Source: JALYOC01 sp036675345
GTDB taxonomy: Bacteria; Myxococcota; Myxococcia; Myxococcales; Myxococcaceae
Length of the DNA: 64,000 bases
Assembly (NCBI GenBank): GCA_036675345.1
Contig: JAKFFE010000022.1
Location: 186,001 to 250,000, forward strand
Reading direction: 5' to 3'
Shown here: in pieces, positions 9,132 to 16,770 of the stretch
Position numbering within the stretch: position 1 is the first letter of the stretch
Layout of the letters: each line of letters starts with the position of its first letter
Notes under the pieces: model-generated
Seen by the model: only the letters and a program-made list of their open reading frames with translations
Databases searched by the model: none
Told to the model about the DNA's origin: nothing
Made by a program: the position numbers and the translations under genes

Positions 9132-9902
9132 ATGTTTTCGGTTCTGCTGGCAGTCACCGGAGTCTGCGCGGGCGCCCTGGGCGCGATGCTGGGGATCGGC
9201 GGGGGAATCGTCCTGGTCCCCCTGCTGGTGATCGGCCTGGGGCTGCCGATGGCGGACGCGGTCCCGGCCAGCCTGATGTGCGTGGTGGCCACCTCCTGCG
9301 GGGCGGCCGCCAACTACGTCGAACACCGGCTGGCGGATGTCCGGCTGGCCCTGTCCCTGGAGCTGGCCACCATCAGCGGGGCGATCGCCGGCGGGTTCCT
9401 GGCCGCGTTGATTGCCCAGGCCTGGCTGGCGGTGGTGTTCGGGGTGTTCGTGCTGGTCACCTCCACCCAGTTGCTGCGGCCCCAGCCGGTCCTGGCCACC
9501 GCCGGCGGGCCCTGCGAACCGGTCCACTATCCGATTGGGGTCTCCGGCTCGTTCGTGGCCGGCGGCCTCTCCGCGCTGCTGGGGGTGGGCGGGGGCCCGC
9601 TCAAGGTCCCGCTGATGGTGTTCGGGATGCGGGTCCCCTTCAAGGTGGCCGCCGCCACCAGCAACCTGATGCTGGGGGTGACCGCCGCCGCCAGCGTGGT
9701 GGGCTACGCCGCCCGCGGACACCTGCGGCTGTCCCTGGTGGCGCCGCTGGTGGTGGGGGTGCTGCTGGGGGCCGCGGTCGGCAGCCGGCTGTCGGAGTAC
9801 GTGCCCACCCGGATGCTCAAGCGGCTGTTCGCGCTGGTGCTGGTGCTGGTGGGCGCGCAGATGTTGTGGCGGGGAGGGGTGACGCTGTGGATCAACGGGT
9901 AG
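9132..9902 (+). CDS. TauE/SafE (DUF81) family membrane transporter
   Basis: The product has 256 residues and about eight hydrophobic segments arranged as two repeats. Each repeat starts with a Gly-rich motif ('GAMLGIGGGIVLVPLL' and 'SALLGVGGGPLKVPLM') that is diagnostic of the TauE/SafE family. Members export sulfite, sulfoacetate or other organosulfur anions, or take part in metal/sulfur homeostasis; the substrate here is unknown. The ATG is preceded by a perfect palindrome. The 3' end overlaps the DUF1634 gene, and these two families commonly travel together. Confidence 0.88.
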   Translation: MFSVLLAVTGVCAGALGAMLGIGGGIVLVPLLVIGLGLPMADAVPASLMCVVATSCGAAANYVEHRLADVRLALSLELATISGAIAGGFLAALIAQAWLAVVFGVFVLVTSTQLLRPQPVLATAGGPCEPVHYPIGVSGSFVAGGLSALLGVGGGPLKVPLMVFGMRVPFKVAAATSNLMLGVTAAASVVGYAARGHLRLSLVAPLVVGVLLGAAVGSRLSEYVPTRMLKRLFALVLVLVGAQMLWRGGVTLWING

Positions 9903-10279
9903 GCGAGGTCTCCACCGGAGCGGTGGCGGCGGTGGTGGACGCAGGGGAGGTGCAGCCGGCAGAGGAGCTCATTCCCCGCGCCCGGGCCCTGGGCGGCGAG
10001 CGGGCCCTGGCGGTGCTGCTGCGCGCCGGGGGGATGCTGGGAGGGGCCTGCTTCGTGGCCTCCCTCTCGCTGCGGCTGCTCCCGGAGACCCAGACGGTCC
10101 ACGTGGCGATGGACCTGCTCCAGAAGGGCGGGGCCTCGTTCCTGATCGCCACCCCGGTGGCGCGGCTGGGAGTCGCCGGGGCCCTGCTGGGGCTGCGCGG
10201 CGAGTACCGGTACGCGGCCTACGCGGTGATCAGCCTGGGGCTGCTGGCGGTGGCGCTGGGCGCCGGCTACGTGGCCTAG
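9887..10279 (+). CDS. DUF1634 family small membrane protein
   Basis: The start is best placed at the GTG at 9887 after GGGGAGGGG (9871-9879), overlapping the TauE/SafE gene by 16 bases. This gives 130 residues. An N-terminal soluble stretch is followed by three hydrophobic helices (about residues 45-65, 80-102 and 110-129). The pattern 'GG.LI..TP..R' in the second half is typical of DUF1634. It is presumably an accessory subunit of the adjacent exporter. Its stop overlaps that of the convergent endonuclease gene. Confidence 0.75.
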   Translation: MDQRVGEVSTGAVAAVVDAGEVQPAEELIPRARALGGERALAVLLRAGGMLGGACFVASLSLRLLPETQTVHVAMDLLQKGGASFLIATPVARLGVAGALLGLRGEYRYAAYAVISLGLLAVALGAGYVA

Positions 10280-11070
10280 AAGTCGTCGATCCGCGCGGCC
10301 AGCTGCGGGTGATCAATGAACGGGTTGCGGGTCTTCTGGTAGCCCTGCACCCGGTCGTTGCGCTCGATCTCGGCGGTGTCCACCGGGTCGGAGACGTTCC
10401 ACTCCCTGAGCACCGACTCCTCCTCGGCGGTGAGCGGCTTGCTGTAGGTGGTGGAGAAGTAGAACAGCGCCCGGGCCACGTTGCCCTTGTGGTCCGGGGG
10501 CGGCTCGAACACCGTCCGGCCCGAGGCGTCGGTGCCGAACCTGGCGCCGCTGGGCCAGCTCTCCTTGACGTTGGTCACGATCCCGAACGGGTGGTTCCCG
10601 CGGATCGAGTTCGCCCTGGAGTCGGTGGGGAACAGGTGGTGCATGTCACTCTTCGCCGTGCCGGTGGCGCCCTTGGACTGGGGCCAGGTGTGCTCGACGT
10701 TCATGTCATTGCTGTTGGGCGGACGGGACGCGGTGATCTCCCGGTCGGTGTAGACGCACTTGACCTTGCCGTCGTGGTTGTCCACGTCCCCGTACATGAT
10801 GTCCCGGGCCCGGCTGTAGCTGACCGAGGCCTTCCCGTCGGTGACGTAGGACTTCAGCGCGCTCTTGAGCGCCGCGTCCTCCTTGCCGCTCCAGGGATCG
10901 GTGGTCGGCTCGCCGGGCTCGGTCGGCACCGGGCCGTTTCGTCCCGGGCGGCCCACGAAGTCATCGCCCCGGACCGTGGTGGAGGCCACCTGGTTGCTCC
11001 GCGGAGGCGAGGTGACTGTGGTCGTTTCGGTCTTCGGCGCGGGGAGGACGGTGATGCTGGGGAGCTTCAT
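10276..11070 (-). CDS. endonuclease I family nuclease
   Basis: The product has 264 residues from the ATG at 11070; an upstream in-frame ATG at 11154 would add a Pro-rich, non-conserved leader. Endonuclease I (PF04231) signatures are clear: 'NVEHTWPQSKGA', the His-Glu-His-type metal site, then 'SDMHHLFPTD', 'ANSIRGNHPFG' and 'GNVARALFYF'. Family members are Mg2+-dependent, non-specific DNases, usually periplasmic or secreted. Here residues 1-60 are Thr/Pro/Arg-rich and contain no hydrophobic signal core, so export is not predicted by the classical route. There is no immunity gene beside it. The two stops with the DUF1634 gene overlap. Confidence 0.88.
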   Translation of the reverse strand: MKLPSITVLPAPKTETTTVTSPPRSNQVASTTVRGDDFVGRPGRNGPVPTEPGEPTTDPWSGKEDAALKSALKSYVTDGKASVSYSRARDIMYGDVDNHDGKVKCVYTDREITASRPPNSNDMNVEHTWPQSKGATGTAKSDMHHLFPTDSRANSIRGNHPFGIVTNVKESWPSGARFGTDASGRTVFEPPPDHKGNVARALFYFSTTYSKPLTAEEESVLREWNVSDPVDTAEIERNDRVQGYQKTRNPFIDHPQLAARIDDF

Positions 11071-11138
11071 GTAGGTCTTTGTCGGCCCGGGTAGGTCAAA
11101 AGTTGCGTGCCGGGCGTAAAGGCAGGTGTACCAAAGCA

Positions 11139-11166
11139 AAGGGGCCCTGGCCAAGGCCAGAGCCCA
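11139..11166 (-). terminator. terminator downstream of the ScfR-type regulator
   Basis: On the minus strand a GC hairpin (outer GGGC/GCCC, one mismatch, inner CTGGCC/GGCCAG) is followed by TTTGCTTT, 26 bases after the regulator stop. It also shields the endonuclease gene from read-through. Confidence 0.65.
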
Positions 11167-11191
11167 TCACAACCCCCTGGATTCGCTGAGG

Positions 11192-12688
11192 TCAGACGTC
11201 GCGCTTGTTGGCGCCCTCGTGGACCAGCAGCGGGGAGAAGAAGTTGTCCTTCTTGCTGTACTCGTCAAAGGAGAAGGCGAACCGGTAGCTGGCGGCCGCG
11301 CGCTGGTTGCAGTCGGTGCGCTCGCAGAAGCGGCAGGAGATGCCCGAGGGCACCGCGTCCTTGCGCGCGTCGGTGGTGGGCAGCCCGTAGGCCAGGAACT
11401 TGGCGTTCTCCGCGTGGGTCCCCATCCCGATCGAATAGGCGGTGCCCCGGGCGATCGATCCCTCCACCGGGTTGAGCTGCACCTTGGCGAAGCAGAAGTA
11501 GGTTCCGCCGTCCGGCATCAGCGAGTACTGGCGGGTCAGCTGGTGGGGGCTGAGGAAGGCCAGGTGCACCGCCCACTTGGCGCAGGAGCCGCCGCCGGAG
11601 GGGAACTTGAGCCCGGTGGCGGAGTACTTCTTGGAGATGTTCCCGGCGATGTCCGCGCGCAGGAAGTGGAAGGGGATCCCGGCCCGCTTGGGGTCGGCCA
11701 GGTTGCACACCCGGTGGGCCACCGTCTCGTAGGTGGTGCCAAAGACATTGGAGAGCAGCTCCACGTCGTAGCGGGTGCGGTTGACCTCCTTGAAGAAGTC
11801 TCCGTACGGCAGCATCAGCGCCCCGGCGAAGTAGTTGGCCAGGTTGACCTTGATCAGCCGCGGGGTCTCCGCGTGGCGCATCCTCCCCCCGGCCACGATC
11901 CGCTCCAGCAGCTTCTCCTTGTCCAGCACCAGCAGGCCGATGGAGGTGGCCACCTGGAACTTGAGCACCTGCTCGGTCAGCTCCGGGGAGAGGGTGAGCA
12001 GCCGGTGCTCCTGGTCGATCTTGCGCACCATCGAGCTGCCGTGGTGGCCGACGTCGAAGTTCACCTGGTAGCCGAAGCGCTCCTGGACCACCCGGATCAG
12101 CTGCCCGGAGGTGACCTGACGTTCGAACAGGAAGTCCCGGCGCAGGATCTCCGCCTGCTCCTCCAGCTCCGGGAAGTAGTTCTTGTGCGCCTGGAGGAAG
12201 TCGGTGACCTCGTCGAACGGCGAGTAGTCGAACCGGATGTCCGATCCCGCCGGCGCGCCGCTGCTGCGGGTGCGCTGCTCGGCGGAGAGCTGGGTCAGCA
12301 CGTTCTCCAGCTGCGAGCGGGTGTTCTTGTAGAGGTTGAACAGCGCCGCCACCGTCCCCGCCAGCTTCGGCTCGGCGGACAGGTGCTGCAGTGACTCCTG
12401 ATCGATGTCCAGGCTCTTGAGCAGCGGCTCATCCAGCAGCTTCGCCAGCGCCTCGTCCACCCGGCCTTCGCCGAGGTTGGACATGAACTCCTCGGGGTCC
12501 TGTTCGAACAGCCGCAGCGCCTTCCACAAGAGCGGGAAGGGCATCACCCGCTTCCCCTTCTCGATCAGGTTCAGATAGGCGGCAGAGACCCCCAGATCGC
12601 GGGCCGCATCCGCCTGCTTGATGTTGCGGCTCAAGCGCAGGGTGCGCAGCTTCAGCCCCAGGTTCGCGTTCAGCGCGTTCTCGTTCAT
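11192..12688 (-). CDS. XRE-family short-chain acyl-CoA responsive regulator (ScfR/RamB/PccR type)
   Basis: The product has 498 residues. Residues about 10-65 are a Cro/C1-type helix-turn-helix ('LRTLRLSRNIKQADAA', 'VSAAYLNLIEKGKR'). The central part contains an ImmA/IrrE-like region ('NYFAGALMLPY..F') lacking a clear HExxH protease motif. The C-terminal third resembles DUF2083 with conserved Cys near the end ('SGISCRFCERTDCNQR'). This architecture is that of the ScfR regulators (RamB, MccR, PccR), which sense short-chain acyl-CoA esters and control propionyl-CoA, glyoxylate or related assimilation. It is divergent from the ethylmalonyl-CoA-type block, which it very probably controls. The ATG follows GGGGACAGGG. 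Specificity is inferred. Confidence 0.85.
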   Translation of the reverse strand: MNENALNANLGLKLRTLRLSRNIKQADAARDLGVSAAYLNLIEKGKRVMPFPLLWKALRLFEQDPEEFMSNLGEGRVDEALAKLLDEPLLKSLDIDQESLQHLSAEPKLAGTVAALFNLYKNTRSQLENVLTQLSAEQRTRSSGAPAGSDIRFDYSPFDEVTDFLQAHKNYFPELEEQAEILRRDFLFERQVTSGQLIRVVQERFGYQVNFDVGHHGSSMVRKIDQEHRLLTLSPELTEQVLKFQVATSIGLLVLDKEKLLERIVAGGRMRHAETPRLIKVNLANYFAGALMLPYGDFFKEVNRTRYDVELLSNVFGTTYETVAHRVCNLADPKRAGIPFHFLRADIAGNISKKYSATGLKFPSGGGSCAKWAVHLAFLSPHQLTRQYSLMPDGGTYFCFAKVQLNPVEGSIARGTAYSIGMGTHAENAKFLAYGLPTTDARKDAVPSGISCRFCERTDCNQRAAASYRFAFSFDEYSKKDNFFSPLLVHEGANKRDV

Positions 12689-12727
12689 CCCTGTCCCCGA
12701 TCTTGGTGCCGCCTTGAAACTCCAGGC

Positions 12728-12784
12728 GATTTACCAACGGATTTACAGGCAAAGGCCCCATGGGCTCCACCGAAAATTTACCAG
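12728..12784. promoter_or_regulatory. divergent control region with three ATTTAC direct repeats
   Basis: The 175-bp gap between the regulator and the first MaoC gene is AT-richer than its surroundings. It carries ATTTAC at 12729-12734, 12741-12746 and 12776-12781, spaced 12 and 35 bases, two of them extended to ATTTACCA. A TTGACA at about 12810-12815 could be the -35 box for the rightward operon. The repeats are candidate operators of the ScfR-type protein. Confidence 0.5.
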
Positions 12785-12863
12785 TTATCAGAAGCAGGGC
12801 CTTGACGGGTTGACAGCCTGCTTGCTCGTAGGCACTTTGACGCACTGTGTGAAAGGGGTGCCC

Positions 12864-13415
12864 GTGGCGACGCGGAAACTGACCAGAACTGGTCGTTACT
12901 ACGAGGAATTCTCGGTGGGTGACACCTATCCCCATCACTGGGGCAGGACCCTTACCGAGGCGGAGTGCCAGCTCTTTACAACCTGGACCATGAACGCCAA
13001 TCCCCTGTACTTCAACCGGGTCTACGCCCAGTCGTTGGGGCACCCACGGACCCCGGCCAATCCACTGCTGGTGATGAACGTGGTGTTCGGGATGACCGTG
13101 GAGGACCTGTCCGAGCAGGCCCTGGCGCACCTTGGCTACTGGAACATGACGTTCCACCTGCCGGTGTATCCGGACCAGACGCTGTTCGCCGAATCCACCG
13201 TGCTGGACAAGCGGCCCTCCGACTCCAAGGACGACCGCGGGATCGTGCACGTGCGCACCACCGGCAAGAACGAGCTGGGGCAGGTGGTGCTGACCTACGA
13301 GCGGAAGATCCTGGTCAAGAAGGCCGAGGCGTACCCCCAGGAGCAGGGACGGACCGTCCCCCCGGGTTTGAAGCTTCCCCCCACCCCGGAAGGTTCCGGA
13401 GGGCAGGCACGGTGA
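12864..13415 (+). CDS. MaoC-like hydratase, resembles N-terminal half of mesaconyl-CoA hydratase
   Basis: The start is taken as the GTG at 12864, five bases after AAAGGGG (12852-12858), giving 183 residues. It is a single hot-dog domain: 'YYEEFSVGD', 'NANPLYFN', then 'VVFGMTVEDLSEQALAHLGY' and 'PVYPDQTLFAESTVL'. The last two stretches match, from memory, the first half of the two-domain mesaconyl-CoA C1-C4 hydratase (Mch). That enzyme hydrates mesaconyl-CoA to beta-methylmalyl-CoA in the ethylmalonyl-CoA pathway. A Pro/Gly-rich tail follows. The stop overlaps the next start by one base. The gene at 14578 looks like the other half. Function is inferred from context and motifs. Confidence 0.75.
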   Translation: MATRKLTRTGRYYEEFSVGDTYPHHWGRTLTEAECQLFTTWTMNANPLYFNRVYAQSLGHPRTPANPLLVMNVVFGMTVEDLSEQALAHLGYWNMTFHLPVYPDQTLFAESTVLDKRPSDSKDDRGIVHVRTTGKNELGQVVLTYERKILVKKAEAYPQEQGRTVPPGLKLPPTPEGSGGQAR

Positions 13416-14581
13416 TGCGCGAGAACGACGTGGTGAACGCCGAGCACCGGGCGATCCGCGAGTCGGTGCGGGAGTTCGCCCGGGCGGAGGTGGATCCGAT
13501 CGCCGCCAAGCTGGACAACGAGGCGGCGGAGATCCCGATGCCGGTGATCCGCAAGATGGCGGAGCTGGGGTACTTCGGGCTGATCTTCAGCCCGGACTAC
13601 GGGGGCAGCGGGCTGGACACCCTCTCGATGGCGATCGTCACCGAGGAGCTGTCCCGCTCCTGGCTGTCGGTGGGCAGCGTGATGACCCGGATGATCATCT
13701 CCGGCAGCCTGCTGGCCTCGGCGGGGACCGACGCCCAGAAGAAGAAGTTCCTCACCGGGATCTGCTCCGGGGAGATCCTCACCGCCGCCGCCTTCACCGA
13801 GCCGGACGTGGGCAGCGACGCGGCGGGGATCAAGTGCCGCGCCACCCGCCAGGGCGACAAGTACGTGGTCCAGGGGGAGAAGGCCTGGTGCACCATGGCC
13901 AACCGGGCCCACGTGCTGACCACCACCGTGCGCACCAACCCGGAGGAGAAGCGCCACAAGGGGATCTCGATCCTGCTGATCGAGAAGGAGCCGGGAGACG
14001 GCTTTGCCCCCCCGCGGCTGTCCGGGGATGCGATCCCCACCATCGGCTACAAGGGGATGAACTCCTACAACGTGGCCTTCGACGGCTACGAGGTTCCGGC
14101 GGAGAACCTTCTCGGCGGGGAGGAGGGCAAGGGCTTCTACCAGCTGATGCCCACCTACGAGTACGCCCGCATCCAGACCGCGGCCCGCGCGGTGGGGGTG
14201 GCCCAGGCATCGCTGGACGCGGCCTTGCAGTACTCCAAGGACCGGACCCAGTTCGGCAAGCCGATCAACGAGTTCCAGATCATCCGCCACAAGCTGGCGC
14301 ACGCGGCCACGGAGATCGAGGCGGCGCGGCAGCTGACCTACCACGCGTGCCGGATGAAGGACTCCGGCAAGCGCTGTGACCTGGAGGCGGGGATGGCCAA
14401 GGCCTTCGCCGCGGACATGGCGGAGCGGGTCACCTCCGAGATGCTGCAGGTGTTCGGCGGCTACGGCTACAGCCGCGAGTTCCCCGCCCAGCGCTACTGG
14501 CGCGACGCGCGGGTGTTCAAGGTCTTCGAGGGCACCTCGGAGATCCAGTACGAGATCATCGGCAAGAGGATCCTGGAATGA
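13415..14581 (+). CDS. acyl-CoA dehydrogenase, probable methylsuccinyl-CoA dehydrogenase role
   Basis: The product has 388 residues, the standard acyl-CoA dehydrogenase length: N-terminal helical domain, central beta domain ('AAFTEPDVGSDAAGI', FAD/substrate binding) and C-terminal helices. The catalytic Glu is at about 372 in 'FEGTSEIQ'. The flavoenzyme introduces an alpha,beta double bond and passes electrons to ETF. Its place between two MaoC genes and before mutase and ccr points to oxidation of methylsuccinyl-CoA to mesaconyl-CoA. Proteobacterial methylsuccinyl-CoA dehydrogenase is, as I recall, longer by an N-terminal extension that is absent here. ATG at 13415 overlaps the previous stop; the GTG at 13412 is an alternative. 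Confidence 0.85.
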   Translation: MRENDVVNAEHRAIRESVREFARAEVDPIAAKLDNEAAEIPMPVIRKMAELGYFGLIFSPDYGGSGLDTLSMAIVTEELSRSWLSVGSVMTRMIISGSLLASAGTDAQKKKFLTGICSGEILTAAAFTEPDVGSDAAGIKCRATRQGDKYVVQGEKAWCTMANRAHVLTTTVRTNPEEKRHKGISILLIEKEPGDGFAPPRLSGDAIPTIGYKGMNSYNVAFDGYEVPAENLLGGEEGKGFYQLMPTYEYARIQTAARAVGVAQASLDAALQYSKDRTQFGKPINEFQIIRHKLAHAATEIEAARQLTYHACRMKDSGKRCDLEAGMAKAFAADMAERVTSEMLQVFGGYGYSREFPAQRYWRDARVFKVFEGTSEIQYEIIGKRILE

Positions 14582-15099
14582 TCGCCAAGCAGAAGGAGGC
14601 GATCCCTCCGCTCCACCAGCTGACCCGGCAGAACAACTACTTCGAGGACTTCGAGGTGGGGGAGCTGATCGTCTCCTCCCGCGGCCGCACCGTCTCCGAC
14701 ACCGAGCACATGGCGTGGACGTCGATCGTGATGAACACCGCGCAGCTGCACTTCAACCAGGCGATGGTCGACCAGTCCCCCCAGACCTACTTCAACGGTC
14801 GGCGGGTGGTGTACGGCGGGATCGTCTTCGCCTTCGTGGCCGGGCTGGCCTCCGAGGACACCACCGAGAACGCGCTGGCGGAGCTGTCCTTCAACAACGG
14901 CCGTCACCTCAACCCGGTGTTCGCCGGCGACACCCTGTTCGCCGAGAGCCTGGTGGTCTCCAAGCGCGACTCCCCGGATCGGGAGGACGCGGGGATCGTG
15001 GCCTTCCAGCTGATCGGCCGGAACCAGGACGGGAAGGTGGTCCTGGAGATCGACCGCGAGGTCCTCCTCAAGAAGAAGTCCCACTGGCTCAAGTCCTGA
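14578..15099 (+). CDS. MaoC-like hydratase, resembles C-terminal half of mesaconyl-CoA hydratase
   Basis: The product has 173 residues, a single hot-dog domain starting with an ATG that overlaps the dehydrogenase stop (ATGA). Motifs: 'YFEDFEVGE', 'SDTEHMAWTS', 'NTAQLHFNQ', 'GRRVVYGGIVFAFVAGLA' and 'NNGRHLNPVFAGDTLFAES'. These resemble, from memory, the second half of two-domain mesaconyl-CoA hydratase ('EAEHM', 'NTA..HF', 'YGGH', 'GRH..P.FAGDT'). With the protein encoded at 12864 it could form a heteromeric hydratase equal to one fused Mch. It is the last gene of the first coupled trio; 79 bases separate it from the mutase. Confidence 0.75.
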   Translation: MIAKQKEAIPPLHQLTRQNNYFEDFEVGELIVSSRGRTVSDTEHMAWTSIVMNTAQLHFNQAMVDQSPQTYFNGRRVVYGGIVFAFVAGLASEDTTENALAELSFNNGRHLNPVFAGDTLFAESLVVSKRDSPDREDAGIVAFQLIGRNQDGKVVLEIDREVLLKKKSHWLKS

Positions 15100-15178
15100 A
15101 AGCCACGTCCTCCGGCATGGGCCCAGTTCCCAAAGTCCCACCCCGACCCCAGATCACCGGGGTGCACCGAGCGCACCG

Positions 15179-16768
15179 ATGAGCCGCCCCCGATCCAAAG
15201 AGCCGCAGGCGCCCAAGACGCGATCCGGGATCGAGATCCGGCCGGTCTACGGGCCCCAGGACGTCAAGCAGCACTCGCCCCCGCCGGGCGAGTACCCGTT
15301 CACCCGCGGCATCCACCCCACCATGTACCGGGGCAAGCTGTGGACGATGCGGCAGTACGCCGGCTTTGGCACCCCGGAGGAGACCAACCAGCGCTTCAAG
15401 TACCTGCTGGGCCAGGGGCAGACCGGACTCTCGCTGGCGCTGGATCTGCCCACCCAGCTGGGGCTGGACGCGGACTCGGAGGAGGCGGGCGGAGAGGTGG
15501 GCAAGGTCGGGGTCTCGATCTGCTCGCTGAAGGACATGGAGACCGTGTTCGCCGGGATCCCCCTGGGCGAGGTCTCCACCTCGATGACCATCAACGCCAC
15601 CGCCGGGATCCTGCTGGCGATGTACGAGGCGGTGGCGGTCAAGCAGGGGGTGGCCCCGGCCCGGATCAGCGGCACGGTGCAGAACGACCTGATCAAGGAG
15701 TTCGGCTCCCGCGGGGCGTGGCTGTATCCGATCCAGCCCTCGCTGCGCCTGGCGGTGGACATCATCCAGGACTGCGTGGACCGGCTGCCCCGGTTCAACC
15801 CCATCTCGATCGCCTCCCACTACCGGGACGCGGGCGCCACCCCGGCCGAGGAGATGGCCTACACCCTGGCCGCCGGGGTGGAGTACGTGGAGCGCTGTCT
15901 GGCCCGCGGGATGGACGTGGAGAAGTTCGGGCCCCGGCTCAGCTTCTTCTTCTACACCTACACCAACTTCTTCGAGGAGGTGGCCAAGTACCGGGCCGGG
16001 CGGAGGATCTGGGCGCGGCTGATGAAGGAGCGCTTCGGGGCCAAGAGCCCCCAGGCCCAGATGCTGCGCGCGGCCTGTGTGTGCGGGGGGCATTCGCTGA
16101 CCCGCGCCGAACCGCTGAACAACATCGCCCGCTCCACCATCGAGGCCTTCGCGGTGGCCTGCTCCGGGCTGCAGAGCGTGTTCACCGCCGCCTACGACGA
16201 GGCGTTTGCCATCCCCACCGAGCTCTCCGCGCGCACCGCGCTGCGGGTGCAGCAGATCCTGGCCCTGGAGACCGAGGTGGCCCAGACCGCGGATCCGCTG
16301 GCCGGCTCCTACTTCGTGGAGGCGCTGACCGACGAGATGGAGGCGGCGATCCTCAAGGTGATGTCGGAGGTGGAGGCGCAAGGGGGAATGGCCCAGGCGC
16401 TGGAGAAGAACTGGGTCCAGCAGCAGATCTCCCGGCGCGCCTACGAGTGGCAGAGGGCGGTGGAGTCCGGCGAGCAGCCGATCGTGGGAGTGAACGTCCA
16501 CGTCTCCGAGGGCGAACAGGAGCTGCAGCTGCAGCAGCCGTCCCGGGAGGCGGAGGAGCAGAAGGCCGCCGGGGTCAAGGCGCTGCGCGCCTCCCGCTCC
16601 CAGGCCGCGGTGGACCAGGCGCTGGGGGAGATCCGCCGCGCCGCGCAGGGGACCGACAACCTGATGCCGCCGATCCGGGCGGCGGTGATGGCCTACGCCA
16701 CGGTGGGGGAGATCTCCACCGCGCTCAAGGACGTGTGGGGGCTGTACCAGCCTCCGACGAGGTTCTGA
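15179..16768 (+). CDS. cobalamin-dependent acyl-CoA mutase, large (catalytic) subunit
   Basis: The product is a 529-residue TIM-barrel subunit of the methylmalonyl-CoA mutase family without the B12 domain. By alignment from memory with Propionibacterium mutase, Y60, T166, Q168 and R178 match Y89, T195, Q197 and R207. The Tyr/Arg pair binds a free carboxylate and argues against isobutyryl-CoA mutase. H214 matches H244. Other active-site positions differ: Y243 becomes S213, and the usual 'HSQTSG' segment becomes 'ACVCGG' (299-304). With ccr two genes downstream, ethylmalonyl-CoA to methylsuccinyl-CoA is the likely reaction, but methylmalonyl-CoA or a novel substrate is possible. No strong ribosome binding site precedes the ATG. 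Confidence 0.85.
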   Translation: MSRPRSKEPQAPKTRSGIEIRPVYGPQDVKQHSPPPGEYPFTRGIHPTMYRGKLWTMRQYAGFGTPEETNQRFKYLLGQGQTGLSLALDLPTQLGLDADSEEAGGEVGKVGVSICSLKDMETVFAGIPLGEVSTSMTINATAGILLAMYEAVAVKQGVAPARISGTVQNDLIKEFGSRGAWLYPIQPSLRLAVDIIQDCVDRLPRFNPISIASHYRDAGATPAEEMAYTLAAGVEYVERCLARGMDVEKFGPRLSFFFYTYTNFFEEVAKYRAGRRIWARLMKERFGAKSPQAQMLRAACVCGGHSLTRAEPLNNIARSTIEAFAVACSGLQSVFTAAYDEAFAIPTELSARTALRVQQILALETEVAQTADPLAGSYFVEALTDEMEAAILKVMSEVEAQGGMAQALEKNWVQQQISRRAYEWQRAVESGEQPIVGVNVHVSEGEQELQLQQPSREAEEQKAAGVKALRASRSQAAVDQALGEIRRAAQGTDNLMPPIRAAVMAYATVGEISTALKDVWGLYQPPTRF

Positions 16769-16770
16769 TC

